Source: an uncultured Lachnobacterium sp. (lineage in GTDB: Bacteria > Bacillota > Clostridia > Lachnospirales > Lachnospiraceae). From it: 18,195 nucleotides of DNA. The translations under genes were made by a program, and so were the position numbers. The stretch spans positions 1 to 18,195 of the forward strand of contig CALAST010000063.1 of NCBI GenBank assembly GCA_937889225.1, in the 5' to 3' direction. The notes under the pieces were generated by a model. It did no database searches. It was given only the letters and a program-made list of their open reading frames with translations, and was not told the DNA's origin. Positions 1 through 6,561 of this stretch are shown here, piece by piece (position 1 is the first letter of the stretch; every line of letters starts with the position of its first letter).

Positions 1-106
1 CATAAGTCTACACCATCGGTTTATTTCTTGTCTGTTAACCTCTGTACAGTAACAAAAAATATGTAACAAAAAAGTTTCTTTTTTCTGTAAAATGAAGTCA
101 ACATGA

Positions 107-135
107 TTGTAGAAATATGTAAAATTGGATATAAT
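107..135 (+). promoter_or_regulatory. Candidate sigma-A promoter for pflA
   Basis: A perfect TATAAT at 130-135 lies 17 bp downstream of TTGTAG at 107-112, which matches the -35 consensus only in its TTG. Predicted transcription would start near 142 and give a leader of about 100 nt that contains the stem-loop at 161-192. Confidence 0.5.
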
Positions 136-160
136 AATACGGAAATTCAAATATTTATTT

Positions 161-192
161 AACCGAAGCTACGATAGTAGTATAGTTTGGTT
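161..192 (+). promoter_or_regulatory. Stem-loop in the pflA leader
   Basis: AACCGAA (161-167) pairs with TTTGGTT (186-192) through seven pairs including one G-U. Inside it, GCTAC (168-172) pairs with GTAGT (177-181) around a GATA loop, leaving a 4-nt bulge on the 3' side. No T-tract follows, so it is not a terminator. It may be an mRNA stability or regulatory element. Confidence 0.45.
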
Positions 193-246
193 AAAAGATT
201 TATAAAAAGAAATTTATGAATTAAGATAGTGGAAAAGAGGAAAATT

Positions 247-1062
247 ATGGGATACATTCATTCGTTAGAAACATTTGGCACAGTAGACGGACCGGGAGTG
301 CGGTTTGTTGTATTTTTTCAAGGCTGTCCAATGCGTTGTCAATATTGCCACAATCCCGATACATGGGAAAAAGCAGGCGGAAAAGAAATCACAGCAGAGG
401 AAATTATTAAAAGGATAGAAAAAAATCGTTCATTTTATAAAACAGGTGGAATTACTGCAACAGGCGGAGAACCGCTTATGCAACCCGAATTTTTATTAGA
501 GCTTTTCACAAAGGCAAAAGAAAAGAACATTCACACTTGTTTGGATACTTCAGGCATTACATTTCATGTTAATAAAGAGAGTGAGGCATTTCAACAAATC
601 GAAAAAATTATGCAAGTCACAGACCTTGTGATGTTGGATATTAAACATATTGAGGATGAACCACATAAGAAATTAACCGCACATTCGAATGCAAATATTT
701 TAGCATTTGCAAGATATTTAAATGAAATTGGAAAGCCGATGTGGGTTCGCCATGTTGTAGTGCCTAACATTACGTATAAGGAGGAAGAACTGCAAAAATT
801 GGGTGAATTTTTGAAAACACTTTCCAATATAGAAAAACTCGAAGTGCTTCCTTATCATGCACTTGGAAAAGTGAAATATGAAAATTTAGGCATGGACTAT
901 GTATTAAAAGATACGCCACAGCTTAGCAAAAATCAGGCGAAAGCCGCAGAGATTTTGATAAAAAGGGCTTGGGGGAAAATGCTTTCCGAAGAAAATAAAA
1001 AATTTACAGGAAATACGTTAGAGGAACTTCAAAAACAGATACAAGAAGTACAAAAAAAGTAA
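247..1062 (+). CDS. pflA: Pyruvate formate-lyase activating enzyme
   Basis: This radical-SAM enzyme installs the glycyl radical on pyruvate formate-lyase, which converts pyruvate and CoA to acetyl-CoA and formate in anaerobic fermentation. The protein is 271 aa, a normal length. It opens with the PflA-typical GYIHSLETFGTVDGPG stretch, followed by the CX3CX2C cluster motif at C27, C31 and C34 (QGCPMRCQYCHNP), which ligates the 4Fe-4S cluster. A glycine-rich TGGEP motif lies near residue 80. I place the start at ATG 247, preceded by AGAGG with good spacing; an in-frame GTG at 229 lacks a ribosome site and adds only six residues. pflA usually follows pflB. No pflB end is visible in the 246 bp upstream, and a promoter and leader sit directly before the gene, so it is probably transcribed on its own here. 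Confidence 0.95.
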   Translation: MGYIHSLETFGTVDGPGVRFVVFFQGCPMRCQYCHNPDTWEKAGGKEITAEEIIKRIEKNRSFYKTGGITATGGEPLMQPEFLLELFTKAKEKNIHTCLDTSGITFHVNKESEAFQQIEKIMQVTDLVMLDIKHIEDEPHKKLTAHSNANILAFARYLNEIGKPMWVRHVVVPNITYKEEELQKLGEFLKTLSNIEKLEVLPYHALGKVKYENLGMDYVLKDTPQLSKNQAKAAEILIKRAWGKMLSEENKKFTGNTLEELQKQIQEVQKK

Positions 1063-1132
1063 AGGATTTTCGGTATTAAAGTTATATTTACTTATAATGA
1101 ATAAAGTGTTTGTTGAACGTACAAGAAACCAT

Positions 1133-1159
1133 CTTTACTTCAAATGTTTGAAGTATAAA
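1133..1159. repeat. Near-perfect inverted repeat downstream of pflA
   Basis: ACTTCAAA (1137-1144) and TTTGAAGT (1147-1154) form a perfect 8-bp stem separated by two bases. The flanks CTTT and AAAG extend the pairing past a bulge. There is no T-tract. The near-zero loop favours a dimeric DNA-binding protein site or a cruciform over an RNA terminator. Confidence 0.45.
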
Positions 1160-1309
1160 GTATAGGTAATTGTGAAACCCAAAATGTAATTAATGTGGAT
1201 AAGTCTTGAAATTTTAACGAAGTTATAGGCTTTATAGGGAACTAAATGAGAATGATTACAGTTTGCTAAATACTTAAAGAAGAAAAAATTGAGAGGATAG
1301 GAAAAAGAG

Positions 1310-1828
1310 ATGCAAAATATATTAGTTGTTGTAGACATGCAAAATGATTTTATTGATGGAGCGTTAGGAACAAAAGAAGCTGTTGCAATTGTGCCCAATG
1401 TCTTGGAAAAGATTAAAAATTTTGAAGGAACCGTCCTGTTTACAAGAGATACCCATGGAGAAAACTATATGGATACGCAGGAAGGCAAAAACCTTCCTGT
1501 GCCGCATTGCATAAAGGGAAGTAAAGGTTGGGAAATTCGTGCGGAACTTGAAGTACTTCGCACAACCGAAGCGATTGACAAAGTAACTTTTGGTTCATCT
1601 GAGCTTCCAAAGAAACTAATTTCTTTAAATGAAGAGAATCCAATTGAAAGCATAACGTTTGTGGGACTTTGTACGGATATTTGCGTGATTTCCAATGTTA
1701 TGGTTACAAAAACATTTTTGCCAGAGGTAGAAATTATTGTAGATGCTTCCTGTTGTGCAGGTGTAACACCACAAAGCCATAACAATGCCTTAGAAGCTAT
1801 GAAAGTGTGTCAGGTGAAAATAGTATAA
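1310..1828 (+). CDS. Isochorismatase-family cysteine hydrolase, nicotinamidase-like
   Basis: This is a 172-aa single-domain amidohydrolase, probably cytoplasmic. It keeps the catalytic triad of the family: D9 (VVVDMQNDF), K91 (DKVTFGS) and C125 (GLCTDICV). It also keeps the metal-binding set seen in nicotinamidases, D47 and H49 (TRDTH) and H66 (LPVPHC). The metal ligands and the LPVPHC region favour nicotinamidase (nicotinamide to nicotinate, NAD salvage) over isochorismatase. I leave the symbol blank because the family has many substrate variants and no pncB neighbour is visible. The start at ATG 1310 follows a GAGAGGAT purine-rich stretch about 15 nt upstream, so the ribosome site is only moderate. 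It sits alone between two AT-rich intergenic regions. Confidence 0.85.
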   Translation: MQNILVVVDMQNDFIDGALGTKEAVAIVPNVLEKIKNFEGTVLFTRDTHGENYMDTQEGKNLPVPHCIKGSKGWEIRAELEVLRTTEAIDKVTFGSSELPKKLISLNEENPIESITFVGLCTDICVISNVMVTKTFLPEVEIIVDASCCAGVTPQSHNNALEAMKVCQVKIV

Positions 1829-1890
1829 TTGAATGAGTAAAGTGTGAGAATTGTACAAGTGAATTGTTTTTATCCAAACTCCATCTTATA

Positions 1891-1921
1891 AACTGTGATA
1901 GCAGTTATTTCATTATGAAAT
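1891..1921. repeat. Two adjacent small inverted repeats before the pseudouridine synthase gene
   Basis: AACTG (1891-1895) pairs with CAGTT (1902-1906). Directly after it, ATTTCAT (1907-1913) and ATGAAAT (1915-1921) form a near-palindrome with one central base. The second could be an operator half-site pair. No T-tract follows either. Confidence 0.35.
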
Positions 1922-1995
1922 AAAGTGTGCTTTAGAGTTAGATGTTGTATGATATTTATAAGATTTATATGAATAAAAAATTGAGGAAATTATAG

Positions 1996-2781
1996 TTGAA
2001 GAATTTAGAAATTATATATGAAGATAATGACATCATTTTATGCCATAAACCGGCAGGTGTTGCAACGCAAACAAAGCGTTTAGGGCAGCAGGATATGGAA
2101 AGTTTACTGAAAAACTATCGTGTAAAAAAAGGTGAACCGCCCTATATTGGAGTTGTACATAGACTGGATCAACCGGTAGAAGGGATTATGGTATTTGCCA
2201 AAAATCAAAAATCTGCAAGTTCTTTATCCAAGCAGATACAAGGAAAAATGATTGGCAAATATTATTACGCAGTATCTGCATATAAGCCAAAAGAAGAAAA
2301 AGGTGTATTGGAAAATTATGTTATAACAGATAAAAAGACTAATTTTACACAGGTAGTGGAAGAAATGGAACCCTTTTCATCAAGTGCAAAACAAGCAAAA
2401 TTAGAATATCGTGTTGTAAAATCAATGGAAGAAAAAACACTATTTGAAATTAAGCTCCATACAGGTCGCCAACATCAGATTCGTGTACAAATGGCACATA
2501 TAGGTTGCCCGTTAATTGGAGATGAGAAATATGCTATAAAAACGAAAGAATCTAAGGGGAGAATAAGTAATGAAGGAGCGGGCGTTGATGTGCAAGTAGT
2601 GAGGAAGGATTATGAAAGTCCGCTTTATAATCATCATGGAAAAGCAAAAAAAATGCATGAAATGCTTGCACTATGTTCGTATCGCTTGCAATTTCAACAT
2701 CCTGTGACAAAGAAACAGATGGATTTTTGTATTTCCCCTAAGGGAGAGATTTTTCAAGAGTTTGTATCAAAAATAAAATAA
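1996..2781 (+). CDS. RluA-family pseudouridine synthase
   Basis: This enzyme isomerises uridine to pseudouridine in rRNA or tRNA; the target cannot be read from sequence. The 261-aa protein has the catalytic motif HRLDQPVEG with the nucleophilic aspartate at D58, and the later RluA motif LHTGRQHQIRVQMA (about 154-167) followed by GDEKY (175-179). There is no N-terminal S4 domain, so it belongs to the short RluA type. Unusually, about 40 residues (roughly 181-221, rich in K, G, E and H) separate GDEKY from the final beta strands (LALCSYRLQFQHP), where most relatives have a short loop. I chose TTG 1996 as the start: it has GAGGA 8 nt upstream, and the protein opens with the expected IIYEDNDIILCHKPAG strand. 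The next gene follows after 14 bp and may be co-transcribed. Confidence 0.88.
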   Translation: MKNLEIIYEDNDIILCHKPAGVATQTKRLGQQDMESLLKNYRVKKGEPPYIGVVHRLDQPVEGIMVFAKNQKSASSLSKQIQGKMIGKYYYAVSAYKPKEEKGVLENYVITDKKTNFTQVVEEMEPFSSSAKQAKLEYRVVKSMEEKTLFEIKLHTGRQHQIRVQMAHIGCPLIGDEKYAIKTKESKGRISNEGAGVDVQVVRKDYESPLYNHHGKAKKMHEMLALCSYRLQFQHPVTKKQMDFCISPKGEIFQEFVSKIK

Positions 2782-2795
2782 AAAGGAGGAAACTT

Positions 2796-3332
2796 ATGCC
2801 ATTACCAAAACAGCAAACTTATACAATAGATTATATTTATTCACTTCCGGATGGACAACGTGCGGAATTGATTGATGGTGTTATTTATGATATGTCACCA
2901 CCAAGTGTTAGACATCAAAAAATTTCAAGGAGTCTTTGTGCAATTATTTACAATTATATTAAATCAAAGCATGGTTCATGCGAAGTATTACCGGCACCAT
3001 TTGCGGTATTTTTAAATGCAGACGATAAAACTTATGTAGAACCGGATATTTCCGTAATTTGTGATAAAAACAAATTGAATGATAAAGGGTGTAATGGTGC
3101 TCCGGATTGGATTATAGAAATTGTATCACCAAGTAGTAAATCTATGGATTATTTTACAAAACTCTTTAAATATCGTGCAGCAGGTGTTAGAGAATATTGG
3201 ATTGTAGACCCTTTAAAAAATCGAATTATGGTATATAATTTCAAAACAGATGATACTGAAACTTATACTTTTGCAGATTGTATAAAAGTTGGAATATACG
3301 AAGATTTCGAAATAGACTTTTCGAATTTGTAA
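2796..3332 (+). CDS. Uma2-family (DUF820) putative restriction-endonuclease-like protein
   Basis: The 178-aa protein matches the Uma2/DUF820 pattern of the PD-(D/E)XK nuclease superfamily. It shows RAELIDGVIYDMSPPSVRHQ near the N-terminus (E24), VEPDISVI with the acidic D84, DWIIEIVSPSS with E108, and the typical YRAAGVREYWIVDP stretch at about 126-139. Uma2 proteins are common in cyanobacteria and many Firmicutes, often in multicopy. Their biological role is not firmly established, so nuclease activity is inferred from the fold. The start at ATG 2796 has a strong AAAGGAGG site. The C-terminus (FEIDFSNL) looks natural, so this gene appears intact even though the following peptidase remnant overlaps its end in another frame. 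It opens a patch of accessory-looking genes. Confidence 0.85.
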   Translation: MPLPKQQTYTIDYIYSLPDGQRAELIDGVIYDMSPPSVRHQKISRSLCAIIYNYIKSKHGSCEVLPAPFAVFLNADDKTYVEPDISVICDKNKLNDKGCNGAPDWIIEIVSPSSKSMDYFTKLFKYRAAGVREYWIVDPLKNRIMVYNFKTDDTETYTFADCIKVGIYEDFEIDFSNL

Positions 3333-3859
3333 TTACAAATGCCCCTGAAAATTCTTATTATGAATTAGTTCCTCATAGAGTGTTTTTGACACATATAGAG
3401 TCGTTGATGCATGAGTATATCCATTCTCTTACACTTGCCTATGCACGCGAGGAGTTGTGGGCGGTAGAAGGAGTTGCAAGATATTTCTCTATTTATTATG
3501 ATTATTATAGTATTGATTTTTTGAATGCGGATGCTAATTCACAAACTGATGTAGAATCTATGCGTTGGGTTCAAGAATATTTAGAGAAAATCAATCGTCC
3601 GATTGACATAATGACAGACTCTTTAGAATTATACAATATAGCTGTGTATAGCAGAAGTTGGGATGACCCGAATGATTCTTATACGGCAGGAGCATCGTTT
3701 ATCGGTTATGTGATAAATTGTTATGGCGAAGAAACAGCCATTTATTATGCTTGTAAAAAAGATGGTGAATATGCTTCGCTTGATAAAACCTATGCACAAC
3801 TTGTAGCAGAGTGGAATGATTATATTGAACAAAACTATTCTTCGTATAGTAAATTTTAG
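3326..3859 (+). pseudogene. 5'-truncated zinc metallopeptidase remnant (peptidase MA / gluzincin type)
   Basis: This open frame has a clear zinc-peptidase core: HEYIH (codons from 3410) is an HEXXH motif, and 14 residues later ELWAVEGVARYF supplies the expected glutamate ligand in an EGxAxYF context, as in peptidase-MA-type gluzincins. The C-terminal part (AGASFIGYVINCYGEETAIYYACK, then about 25 residues) also fits that family. The conserved region enters directly out of the last codons of the Uma2 gene in another frame. There is no ATG or ribosome site before the HEXXH motif; the only upstream start is a TTG at 3278 inside Uma2 codons. I infer that a deletion or insertion removed the N-terminal half, probably including a signal peptide or anchor. 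Translation is unlikely, although reinitiation after Uma2 cannot be excluded. Confidence 0.7.
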
Positions 3860-3996
3860 TAAGTTCAAAGTCTGATAAATATTCATAATCTGATTCGCTA
3901 TGGTTAGCACGGAAATCAATTTTTTATGGTTTATACCCTTTTGAAAACTACATTCACTTATAAAAATTAATTTCTGTGGATTTTGAAAAATTAATA
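3860..3996. other. Intergenic spacer without recognisable content
   Basis: This is AT-rich sequence between the peptidase remnant and the promoter of the downstream small RNA. I see no ORF, strong hairpin or terminator in it. Confidence 0.5.
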
Positions 3997-4024
3997 TTTA
4001 CAAATTAAAAGAATTTGCTATAAT
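3997..4024 (+). promoter_or_regulatory. Strong sigma-A-type promoter for a small structured RNA
   Basis: TTTACA (3997-4002) is followed after 16 bp by TATAAT (4019-4024). An overlapping second TATAAT sits at 4024-4029. Transcription should start near 4031-4036. Confidence 0.65.
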
Positions 4025-4030
4025 ATAATT

Positions 4031-4192
4031 AAGTATAGAACAAATTTGATTTGTTGGACATTGTGGGTGTTCAATGTCATCTGACCCGGACTATATGGTT
4101 GTTATGGGTATTGTAGAACCTGCTAAGAGGGGAAATCTTAGTCGACACCAAAATTGAATATTTACCCTCATCCAATCAGGATGAGGGTTTTT
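4031..4192 (+). ncRNA. Unassigned structured RNA ending in an intrinsic terminator
   Basis: The predicted transcript is about 160 nt, has its own promoter, ends at a strong terminator and contains no convincing ORF. Local structure seen by eye: ACAAAT/ATTTGT (4040-4045/4049-4054); a perfect 7-bp hairpin GACATTG (4057-4063)/CAATGTC (4072-4078); ACCC (4084-4087)/GGGT (4106-4109); and CTAAGA (4123-4128)/TCTTAG (4136-4141). The loop GGTGTT (4066-4071) can pair with GACACC (4144-4149), giving a pseudoknot just before the terminator. I do not recognise a Rfam family. Alternatives are a 6S-like or other stand-alone small RNA, a riboswitch leader that attenuates the next gene, or the RNA partner of a toxin-antitoxin pair. 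Confidence 0.55.
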
Positions 4193-4194
4193 TC
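4163..4194 (+). terminator. Intrinsic terminator directly upstream of the PBECR4-like gene
   Basis: ACCCTCATCC pairs perfectly with GGATGAGGGT around a short AATCA loop, followed by six Ts and CG. It ends the upstream RNA only about 16 bp before the ATG of the next gene, so expression of that gene must depend on read-through. Confidence 0.9.
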
Positions 4195-4209
4195 GTAGGT
4201 GGTAGAAAT

Positions 4210-4782
4210 ATGGCAAAAATATATACCAAAGAGGATTTGTTGCACTTAAATCGAATATTTGCAAATCGACTTACAACAGGTGTGTTACAAGAATTTTATA
4301 TAGATAATTTAACAAAAAATGTGTATACATATATGCTAAGTAATAATGAAACAATTCGTTTGGTTTTTGATTCAGACCAGTTCTGTCATTTGGCAGGTTT
4401 TTCTTATTTTGGGTATAATGGTATTGCAGGTTGGAATGCTTTGAAAAATAGAAATATATTGATTTCGCACTTACATGATATAGCAAATCACAAAAGAGAA
4501 GAAATTAGAATAACTAATTTTCCAAAAATTATAAACATATTGGAAACCCCAACGGTTTATTTGTATAAAAACACAGATATGAGATATCGTTCTGCTTATT
4601 TTGCTGTTTGGAATGATGATATCAGATATTATAAGTTAGGAATTGGAAAATCAACAAATGGCATGAATTATGGAGAAACGTTTCAAGTATCATTAATGAA
4701 CTCAAAAGACAATCGAGAAATTGACCCTAATAATTTGCTTATAGTTACCCAAAAATTCCTTATACCAAGGGAAGTATTGTAA
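4210..4782 (+). CDS. PBECR4-like putative RNase-fold toxin
   Basis: This 190-aa protein has no signal peptide or membrane segment. From memory of the family pattern it resembles PBECR4 (phage-Barnase-EndoU-ColicinE5/D-RelE-like nuclease 4) proteins: a strand with NNETIRLVFDSDQFCHLAGF (about 45-65), a middle region with alternating basic and hydrophobic residues (HKREEIRITNF, TPTVYLYKNTD), and C-terminal beta strands ending SLMNSKDNREIDPNN. The FxxDxFxHLAG segment is the most telling. PBECR domains are predicted RNases found in phage and mobile-element polymorphic toxins. The start at ATG 4210 has only a moderate ribosome site (GTAGGTGG). The gene lies immediately behind a terminator-ended structured RNA, in a patch with Uma2 and a broken peptidase gene, suggesting acquired DNA. 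The assignment is by pattern only; it could instead be an uncharacterised family. Confidence 0.5.
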   Translation: MAKIYTKEDLLHLNRIFANRLTTGVLQEFYIDNLTKNVYTYMLSNNETIRLVFDSDQFCHLAGFSYFGYNGIAGWNALKNRNILISHLHDIANHKREEIRITNFPKIINILETPTVYLYKNTDMRYRSAYFAVWNDDIRYYKLGIGKSTNGMNYGETFQVSLMNSKDNREIDPNNLLIVTQKFLIPREVL

Positions 4783-4854
4783 TTGTTGAAATATTATAGG
4801 ACAGGGCTTTTTTGATAATTCTGATAATTTTATATTATCTGAGCTACACGAAAC

Positions 4855-4884
4855 TTGACAATTTATAGCCTTTTGGACTATCAT
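4855..4884 (+). promoter_or_regulatory. Sigma-A promoter for proS
   Basis: A perfect TTGACA (4855-4860) is followed after 18 bp by TATCAT (4879-4884), which matches five of six -10 bases. The leader would be about 40 nt. No T-box or other tRNA-sensing leader fits in that space. Confidence 0.7.
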
Positions 4885-4929
4885 AGTAAAATAATAAAAA
4901 TGAACAAGCAACAAGTAGGAGATTTAGAT

Positions 4930-6369
4930 ATGGCAAAGGACAAAAAATTAGTAGAAGCCATTACTTCCATGGAGGAAGATTTTGCACAATGGTATACAGA
5001 CGTTGTAAAAAAAGCAGAGCTTATGGATTATTCATCTGTAAAGGGATGTATGATTTTTAAGCCAAATGGCTATGCTATCTGGGAAAATATCCAGAAGCAG
5101 TTAGATGAAAGATTTAAAGCAACAGGCGTAGAAAATGTATATATGCCAATGTTTATTCCAGAGAGTCTTCTTCAAAAAGAAAAAGACCATGTAGAAGGAT
5201 TTGCACCGGAAGTAGCATGGGTAACACATGGCGGAATGGAAGAATTACAGGAACGCTTATGCGTAAGACCGACTTCCGAAACCTTATTCTGTGAATTATT
5301 TGCAAATATTGTACAGTCTCACAGAGACTTACCAAAAGTATATAACCAATGGTGTTCCGTTGTACGTTGGGAAAAGACCACAAGACCATTTTTACGTTCT
5401 TCTGAATTTTTATGGCAGGAAGGTCATACCGTTCATGCAACAGCAGAAGAAGCTGAAGAAAGAACCGTACAGATGTTAAACTTATATGCAGATTTCTTAG
5501 AAGAAGTTTTGGCAATTCCGGTTGTAAAAGGACGTAAGACAGACAAAGAAAAATTTGCAGGTGCAGAAGCGACTTATACCATTGAAGCATTGATGCACGA
5601 TGGAAAAGCACTTCAGTCTGGTACTTCTCATAACTTCGGTGATGGATTTGCAAAAGCATTTGGCATTCAGTACACAGACAAAGAAAATAAATTACAGTAC
5701 TGCCATGAAACTTCATGGGGAATGTCTACCCGATTAATTGGTGCGATTATCATGGTACATGGCGATGATTCCGGTCTTGTGCTTCCACCAAGAGTAGCTC
5801 CAACACAGGTAATGGTAGTACCGATTCAGCAGCGTAAAGAAGGCGTTTTAGATAAAGCATACGATGTAAAAGAAAGCCTTTCCAAAGATTTTCGCGTAAA
5901 AATCGATGCAACCGATAAGAGTCCGGGATGGAAATTTGCAGAACAGGAAATTCAAGGAATCCCTGTTCGTGTAGAACTTGGACCAAAGGATATCGAAGCA
6001 AATCAATGTGTAGTTGTTCGTCGTGATACAAGAGAAAAGATTGTTGTAGCATTAGATGAATTAAATGAAAAGCTTGCTGAAATCTTAGAAAGCATGCAGG
6101 CAGATATGCTTGCAAGAGCAAAAGCATTCTTAAATGACCATATTTGTGATGCAAAAAATTATGCAGATTTTGTACAGAAAGCAGAAAGCAGAACAGGATT
6201 TATCCGTGGTATGTGGTGTGAAGATTTAGCTTGTGAGCTTAAGATTAAAGAAGATACCGGTGTAACAAGCCGTTGTATGCCGTTTGATGACCAAGAGCAA
6301 ATTTCTAACGTTTGTGTATGCTGTGGAAAACCGGCTCATAAACTTGTTTATTGGGGCAAGGCATATTAG
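4930..6369 (+). CDS. proS: Prolyl-tRNA synthetase (archaeal/eukaryote-type)
   Basis: This enzyme charges tRNA-Pro with proline using ATP. The 479-aa protein is a class II synthetase of the shorter archaeal/eukaryote-type ProRS found in many Clostridia; it lacks the large editing insertion of the about 570-aa bacterial type. Visible motifs are RPTSET (113-118), class II motif 2 around VVRWEKTTRPFLRSSEFLWQEGHT (145-168) and motif 3 around GDDSGLVLPPRVAP. A C-terminal zinc-type region has paired cysteines (CELKIKEDTGVTSRCMPF, then VCVCCGKPA). I chose ATG 4930 because it has AGGAG upstream; the open frame extends back to 4855, but that extension overlaps the promoter. The gene appears monocistronic, with cca having its own promoter downstream. 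Confidence 0.95.
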   Translation: MAKDKKLVEAITSMEEDFAQWYTDVVKKAELMDYSSVKGCMIFKPNGYAIWENIQKQLDERFKATGVENVYMPMFIPESLLQKEKDHVEGFAPEVAWVTHGGMEELQERLCVRPTSETLFCELFANIVQSHRDLPKVYNQWCSVVRWEKTTRPFLRSSEFLWQEGHTVHATAEEAEERTVQMLNLYADFLEEVLAIPVVKGRKTDKEKFAGAEATYTIEALMHDGKALQSGTSHNFGDGFAKAFGIQYTDKENKLQYCHETSWGMSTRLIGAIIMVHGDDSGLVLPPRVAPTQVMVVPIQQRKEGVLDKAYDVKESLSKDFRVKIDATDKSPGWKFAEQEIQGIPVRVELGPKDIEANQCVVVRRDTREKIVVALDELNEKLAEILESMQADMLARAKAFLNDHICDAKNYADFVQKAESRTGFIRGMWCEDLACELKIKEDTGVTSRCMPFDDQEQISNVCVCCGKPAHKLVYWGKAY

Positions 6370-6398
6370 AGAATAAACAGTTTCGAACTGCCGAAAAA

Positions 6399-6426
6399 TT
6401 GACAAATATGCGAACAAATTTATTAG
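6399..6426 (+). promoter_or_regulatory. Candidate sigma-A promoter for cca
   Basis: TTGACA (6399-6404) is followed after 16 bp by TATTAG (6421-6426). Transcription would start near 6433 and leave a leader of about 130 nt with two inverted repeats. Confidence 0.55.
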
Positions 6427-6463
6427 ATAAGCATGTTTGGTGATTTTTTGATTGGTCAAACGC

Positions 6464-6520
6464 CTCAAGTTGAGCAAAATCAGTTGCAGAGTAACTGGGA
6501 TTCTGTTATACAGAATCCTA
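6464..6520 (+). promoter_or_regulatory. Inverted repeats in the cca leader
   Basis: CTCAA (6464-6468) and TTGAG (6470-6474) form a tight inverted repeat with one central base. Further on, GGATTCTG (6498-6505) and CAGAATCC (6511-6518) form a perfect 8-bp stem with a TTATA loop, extendable to 10 bp with a G-U and an A-T pair. Only a weak T-run (ATTTTG) follows, so the second might be a poor attenuator or a stability element. Confidence 0.45.
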
Positions 6521-6561
6521 TTTTGCGAAAGTTGGTAAGCGGTTCGAGTATGGGAGGACTT

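Larger units (their letters stand above)
1..228. other. Intergenic region upstream of pflA
   Basis: I see no gene here. It contains an 8-bp palindrome (CTGTACAG, 42-49) flanked by TGTTA (33-37) and TAACA (50-54), and an 11-bp direct repeat GTAACAAAAAA at 49-59 and 63-73. A weak A-stem/T-stem hairpin lies around 68-84 and could be the tail of an upstream unit. The palindrome and repeat could be regulator sites, but no known operator matches well. Confidence 0.5.

Noticed and set aside
31..54. TGTTAA-like palindrome as a Rex (NADH-sensing) operator before pflA
   Set aside because: Only one TGTTAA half fits; the partner TAACA is spaced 12 bp away, not as in the TTGTTAANNNNTTAACAA-type site.
3278..3340. 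Programmed frameshift making a Uma2-peptidase fusion
   Set aside because: No slippery heptamer or downstream structure is visible at the Uma2 stop, and the two domains have no known functional link; a deletion junction is simpler.
4031..4192. CRISPR-like or true tandem-repeat array before the toxin-like gene
   Set aside because: No exact repeat longer than a few bases recurs with a fixed period; only two degenerate modules are visible.
2782..4854. Insertion sequence or integron carrying the accessory patch
   Set aside because: No transposase, integrase, terminal inverted repeats or target duplications could be found at its edges.
4783..4929. T-box riboswitch upstream of proS
   Set aside because: The promoter-to-start distance is about 40 nt and no AGGGUGG-type sequence or terminator is present.
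5153..6154. Long - strand open frames opposite proS
   Set aside because: Leucine/histidine-rich shadow translations without ribosome sites or recognisable domains.
6433..6561. Extended N-terminus of CCA transferase
   Set aside because: No ribosome site at 6433 or 6550; ATG 6562 follows GGGAGG and gives the family-typical start and length.
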